The translations under genes were made by a program, and so were the position numbers. Of a DNA stretch of 64,000 bases, positions 61,950-64,000 are shown in pieces. The notes beneath the pieces are model-generated. The model saw only the letters and a list, made by a program, of their open reading frames with translations, had not been told where the DNA came from and did no database searches. Every line of letters begins with the position of its first letter. Positions within the stretch are counted from its first letter, which is position 1. Origin of the DNA: Acidiflorens sp963841945 (lineage in GTDB: Bacteria > Acidobacteriota > Terriglobia > Terriglobales > Acidobacteriaceae); contig CAWJFC010000028.1 of the NCBI GenBank assembly GCA_963841945.1, forward strand, positions 186,001 to 250,000, read 5' to 3'.

Positions 61950-62825
61950 ATGTTTGCCATCATCGGAATTGTTGTCGTTTTCGGTGCGATTGCCGGCGGT
62001 TACCTGATGGAACACGGGAACCTGAAGGTTCTCATGCAGCCGGCGGAGCTCCTCATTATCGGTGGCGCCTCCATCGGCACCGTACTGGTTGCCAATCCGC
62101 TGCATATTCTGATGAAGATTATCTCCGGCGTGCTCGGCGTCTTTAAAGGCTCACCGTATAAGAAAGACACCTACCTCGACTTATTGAAGATGATGTTTGG
62201 ACTCTTCAACAAAGCCCGCAAAGACGGCCTAATGGCGCTGGAGGCGGATGTTGAGGATCCCGGAAAAAGCGCGCTGTTTTCCAAGCACCCGGCATTCTTG
62301 AAGAATCACCACGCGAAGGACTTTCTTTGCGACAGCATGCGCATGGCGATCACCGGAACCGAGGCGTTTGATCTCGATCAACTGCTGGAACTCGACATGG
62401 AAGTGCACCATCACGATGCGGGGCAGCCGGTGGCGGCATTGTCGAGCATGGCAGACTCGCTGCCTGGCCTGGGAATCGTCGCAGCCGTGCTGGGAGTCGT
62501 GATCACGATGGGATCATTGGGCGGACCGCCGGAAGAGATTGGGCATAAAGTGGCGGCTGCTCTCGTCGGAACCTTTCTCGGCATCTTGCTCTGTTACGGG
62601 TTGGTGGGACCGCTGGCCGCGAACATGGCCAAGGCCGCGGAAGAGGAGCGCTGCTATCTGCACGTGCTGCGCGTTCTGATGATTTCTTTCTTGAAGGGCA
62701 GCGCGCCGATTATGGCGGTGGAATTTGGCCGACGCGCGATTCCCGGACATTTGCGTCCTTCGTTCCAGGAAGTTGAAAAAACCTGCCGAGGCGCGAGCGA
62801 AGCGGCAAAAGCCGCTTCCGCATAA
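61950..62825 (+). CDS. motA: Flagellar stator MotA (second pair)
   Basis: 291 aa, AGGA upstream. A longer, proteobacterial-style MotA: FAIIGIVVVFGAIAGGYLME, MKIISGVLGVFKGSPYKKDT, loop KMMFGLFNKARKDGLMALEA, and TM3-TM4 SLPGLGIVAAVLGVVITMGS and KVAAALVGTFLGILLCYGLV, GPLAANMAKAAEEE. ALVGTFLGIL is the proton-MotA pattern. It follows the first motB by 69 bases and precedes its own motB by 8. Two different MotA proteins in tandem indicate two ion-coupling options for one motor. Confidence 0.94.
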   Translation: MFAIIGIVVVFGAIAGGYLMEHGNLKVLMQPAELLIIGGASIGTVLVANPLHILMKIISGVLGVFKGSPYKKDTYLDLLKMMFGLFNKARKDGLMALEADVEDPGKSALFSKHPAFLKNHHAKDFLCDSMRMAITGTEAFDLDQLLELDMEVHHHDAGQPVAALSSMADSLPGLGIVAAVLGVVITMGSLGGPPEEIGHKVAAALVGTFLGILLCYGLVGPLAANMAKAAEEERCYLHVLRVLMISFLKGSAPIMAVEFGRRAIPGHLRPSFQEVEKTCRGASEAAKAASA

Positions 62826-62833
62826 GGCCCATC

Positions 62834-63634
62834 ATGGCGACCGCGCCCCCCATCATTATCAAAAAGAAGATATCGCATGGCGGCCACCATGGCGGGGCCT
62901 GGAAGGTCGCCTATGCCGATTTCGTGACCGCGATGATGGCGCTTTTCATCGTCCTCTGGCTGATGAACAGCAGCAAGCAGGTGCAGGAGGCGATCGGCGG
63001 ATATTTCAAGGATCCTTCGGGTAAATCGAAGATGGTCGGCACCGACCAGCGTGGCTCCGGAGACAACTTCACGCTCACCAAGGAAAACATGGCGAAGCTG
63101 AAGGAGCAGTTGCAGAAGTCCGTGCGCAAGCTCGATGACTTTGACAAGCTGCGAAATCAGATCGAAATGACGGTAACGGCGGAGGGGCTGCGTATCGAGC
63201 TACTTGAATCGGCGTCCGGAACCTTCTTCGAAAGCGGAAACCTGCAGCCGAACGATAAAGGAAAAGAGCTGCTCGTGCTGCTGGCACAAGAACTGGGAAA
63301 GCTTCCAAACAAGCTTTCGATTGAAGGGCATACCGATTCCAAACCTTACGCGGGTAAGGCGGATTACGGAAACTGGGAACTGTCGGCGGATCGGGCAAAT
63401 GCTGCGCGGCGGCTGATGCAGGAGAACGGAATTCGCGAGGATCAGGTCGCCCAGGTGCGCGGGTTCGCCGATCAAAGACTGCGAGTCGCCAAAGATCCCT
63501 TCGATCCTTCCAACCGCCGAATTTCGCTGATCGTGCAATACGTAGAGAACCCGGTGGCGGACGATCAGGATGGCAAAGCTCCCACCAAGAGCGCACCGAT
63601 TGCAACCGGCGAGGCGACGCAAACTAAAGAATAG
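62834..63634 (+). CDS. motB: Flagellar stator MotB (second pair)
   Basis: 266 aa. The N-terminal basic tail is KKKISHGGHHGGAWKVAYAD; Asp29 in AYADFVTAMMALFIVLWLMN is the proton-binding residue, and the WLMNSSKQVQEAIGGYF part is typical of proton MotB. The OmpA domain is complete (FFESGNLQPNDKGKELLVLL; LSIEGHTDSKPYAGKADYGN; WELSADRANAARRLMQENGI; RVAKDPFDPSNRRISLIVQY). Some acidic/Lys-rich tail follows. It ends the visible flagellar operon. Confidence 0.95.
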   Translation: MATAPPIIIKKKISHGGHHGGAWKVAYADFVTAMMALFIVLWLMNSSKQVQEAIGGYFKDPSGKSKMVGTDQRGSGDNFTLTKENMAKLKEQLQKSVRKLDDFDKLRNQIEMTVTAEGLRIELLESASGTFFESGNLQPNDKGKELLVLLAQELGKLPNKLSIEGHTDSKPYAGKADYGNWELSADRANAARRLMQENGIREDQVAQVRGFADQRLRVAKDPFDPSNRRISLIVQYVENPVADDQDGKAPTKSAPIATGEATQTKE

Positions 63635-63796
63635 TGCTCTCATTTCCAAACCGTCCGCTCCAAAACAGAACGGCAGCAACTCCATCCTGAGAGAGAGTGT
63701 CTGAATTCCAGTCACTTTCTATTTGGCATACACCTTCCGGAAATACTCCTTCTAGTCGAGCGCTAATAAACGGCTTGGAATCATTAGCATGCCGTT

Positions 63797-64000
63797 ATGG
63801 GATTAATTCTCGATAACGGAAAACTAATTGCATTCACATCTTGCCCGGAAAGTTCTGCATATCCCAGGACATCCGAACTTCTACTCAGTGAAGGGATCAT
63901 GGAAACCAGCACGTTCGAAGGAGTCAACTGTGAACCTCTCAAGTGTGAACCTGTCAAATCGCCCGCGCCCGCATTTCATTCTTATCGTCTTCTCGTAGCC
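63797..64000 (+). CDS. Possible gene start, cut by window end
   Basis: An open frame from ATG 63797 (MGLILDNGKLIAFTSCPESS), or from the better-placed ATG 63899 (METSTFEGVNCEPLKCEPVK, GAAGGGATC before it), runs to the window edge. The last visible residues, FHSYRLLVA, could be the first strand of a receiver domain, but that is a guess. A 15-base direct repeat (63929-63943, 63944-63958) lies in frame. The preceding 160 bases hold no other gene. Confidence 0.3.
   Translation, partial: MGLILDNGKLIAFTSCPESSAYPRTSELLLSEGIMETSTFEGVNCEPLKCEPVKSPAPAFHSYRLLVA

Overview
The window looks like chromosomal DNA of a soil-type Acidobacteriota (Terriglobia-like, near Koribacter or Sulfotelmatobacter). This is inferred from two giant Oar-like TonB receptors with carboxypeptidase-regulatory N-termini, GloVer-type and FG-GAP/choice-of-anchor secreted proteins, BlaI/M56 pairs, high GC and family-level protein resemblance. 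I see no rRNA, tRNA, CRISPR array, phage or insertion sequence. Three genes carry frame disruptions: vapC, an FG-GAP protein and fliD. Two of these look like single-base events, so part may be assembly error.

Layout. 1-5.5 kb: end-truncated TonB receptor, small and secreted hypotheticals. 5.5-14.3 kb (minus strand): alpha/beta hydrolase, TetR, TonB receptor (ATGA overlap with TetR), FabG-like reductase, KAS III-like protein with a degenerate triad, acyl-CoA ligase; together a plausible uptake and acyl-chain locus. 15.2-19 kb: blaI-blaR1 (M56) and an HtrA/Do protease, with one shared 18-bp operator-like palindrome in front of each unit. 19-29 kb: polysaccharide deacetylase, membrane C39-like peptidase, hemL, GloVer protein, galT, yraN, DinB and MOSC proteins, class III aminotransferase. 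29-35 kb: GtrA and CDP-alcohol phosphatidyltransferase, then a dispersed molybdenum-cofactor set (moeA, moaC, mog/moaB) with a REC-PATAN regulator overlapping mog. 35-42 kb: membrane proteins, broken vapC with vapB, lipid kinase, recA, SDR. 42.6-53.5 kb: signalling (PilZ, EAL-HDOD, hybrid histidine kinase, sigma-54 activator), a CgeB-like glycosyltransferase and a TPR protein.

54-63.6 kb is a motility island: fliM-fliN (+), fliS-fliD-fliC (-) next to a GT2-TPR glycosyltransferase, then flbD and two complete stator pairs in tandem. The first stator has PomA/MotP-like and the second MotA-like signatures. Candidate sigma-28 promoters precede fliC and flbD. A candidate sigma-54 promoter with an upstream inverted repeat precedes fliM, beside the sigma-54 activator gene, which suggests a local regulatory hierarchy.

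Intergenic DNA is rich in short degenerate tandem arrays of 7-, 8-, 15- and 18-bp units and in small perfect palindromes. Some reach into coding starts: the beginning of one hypothetical protein and the signal-peptide n-region of the second TonB receptor are made of repeat units.
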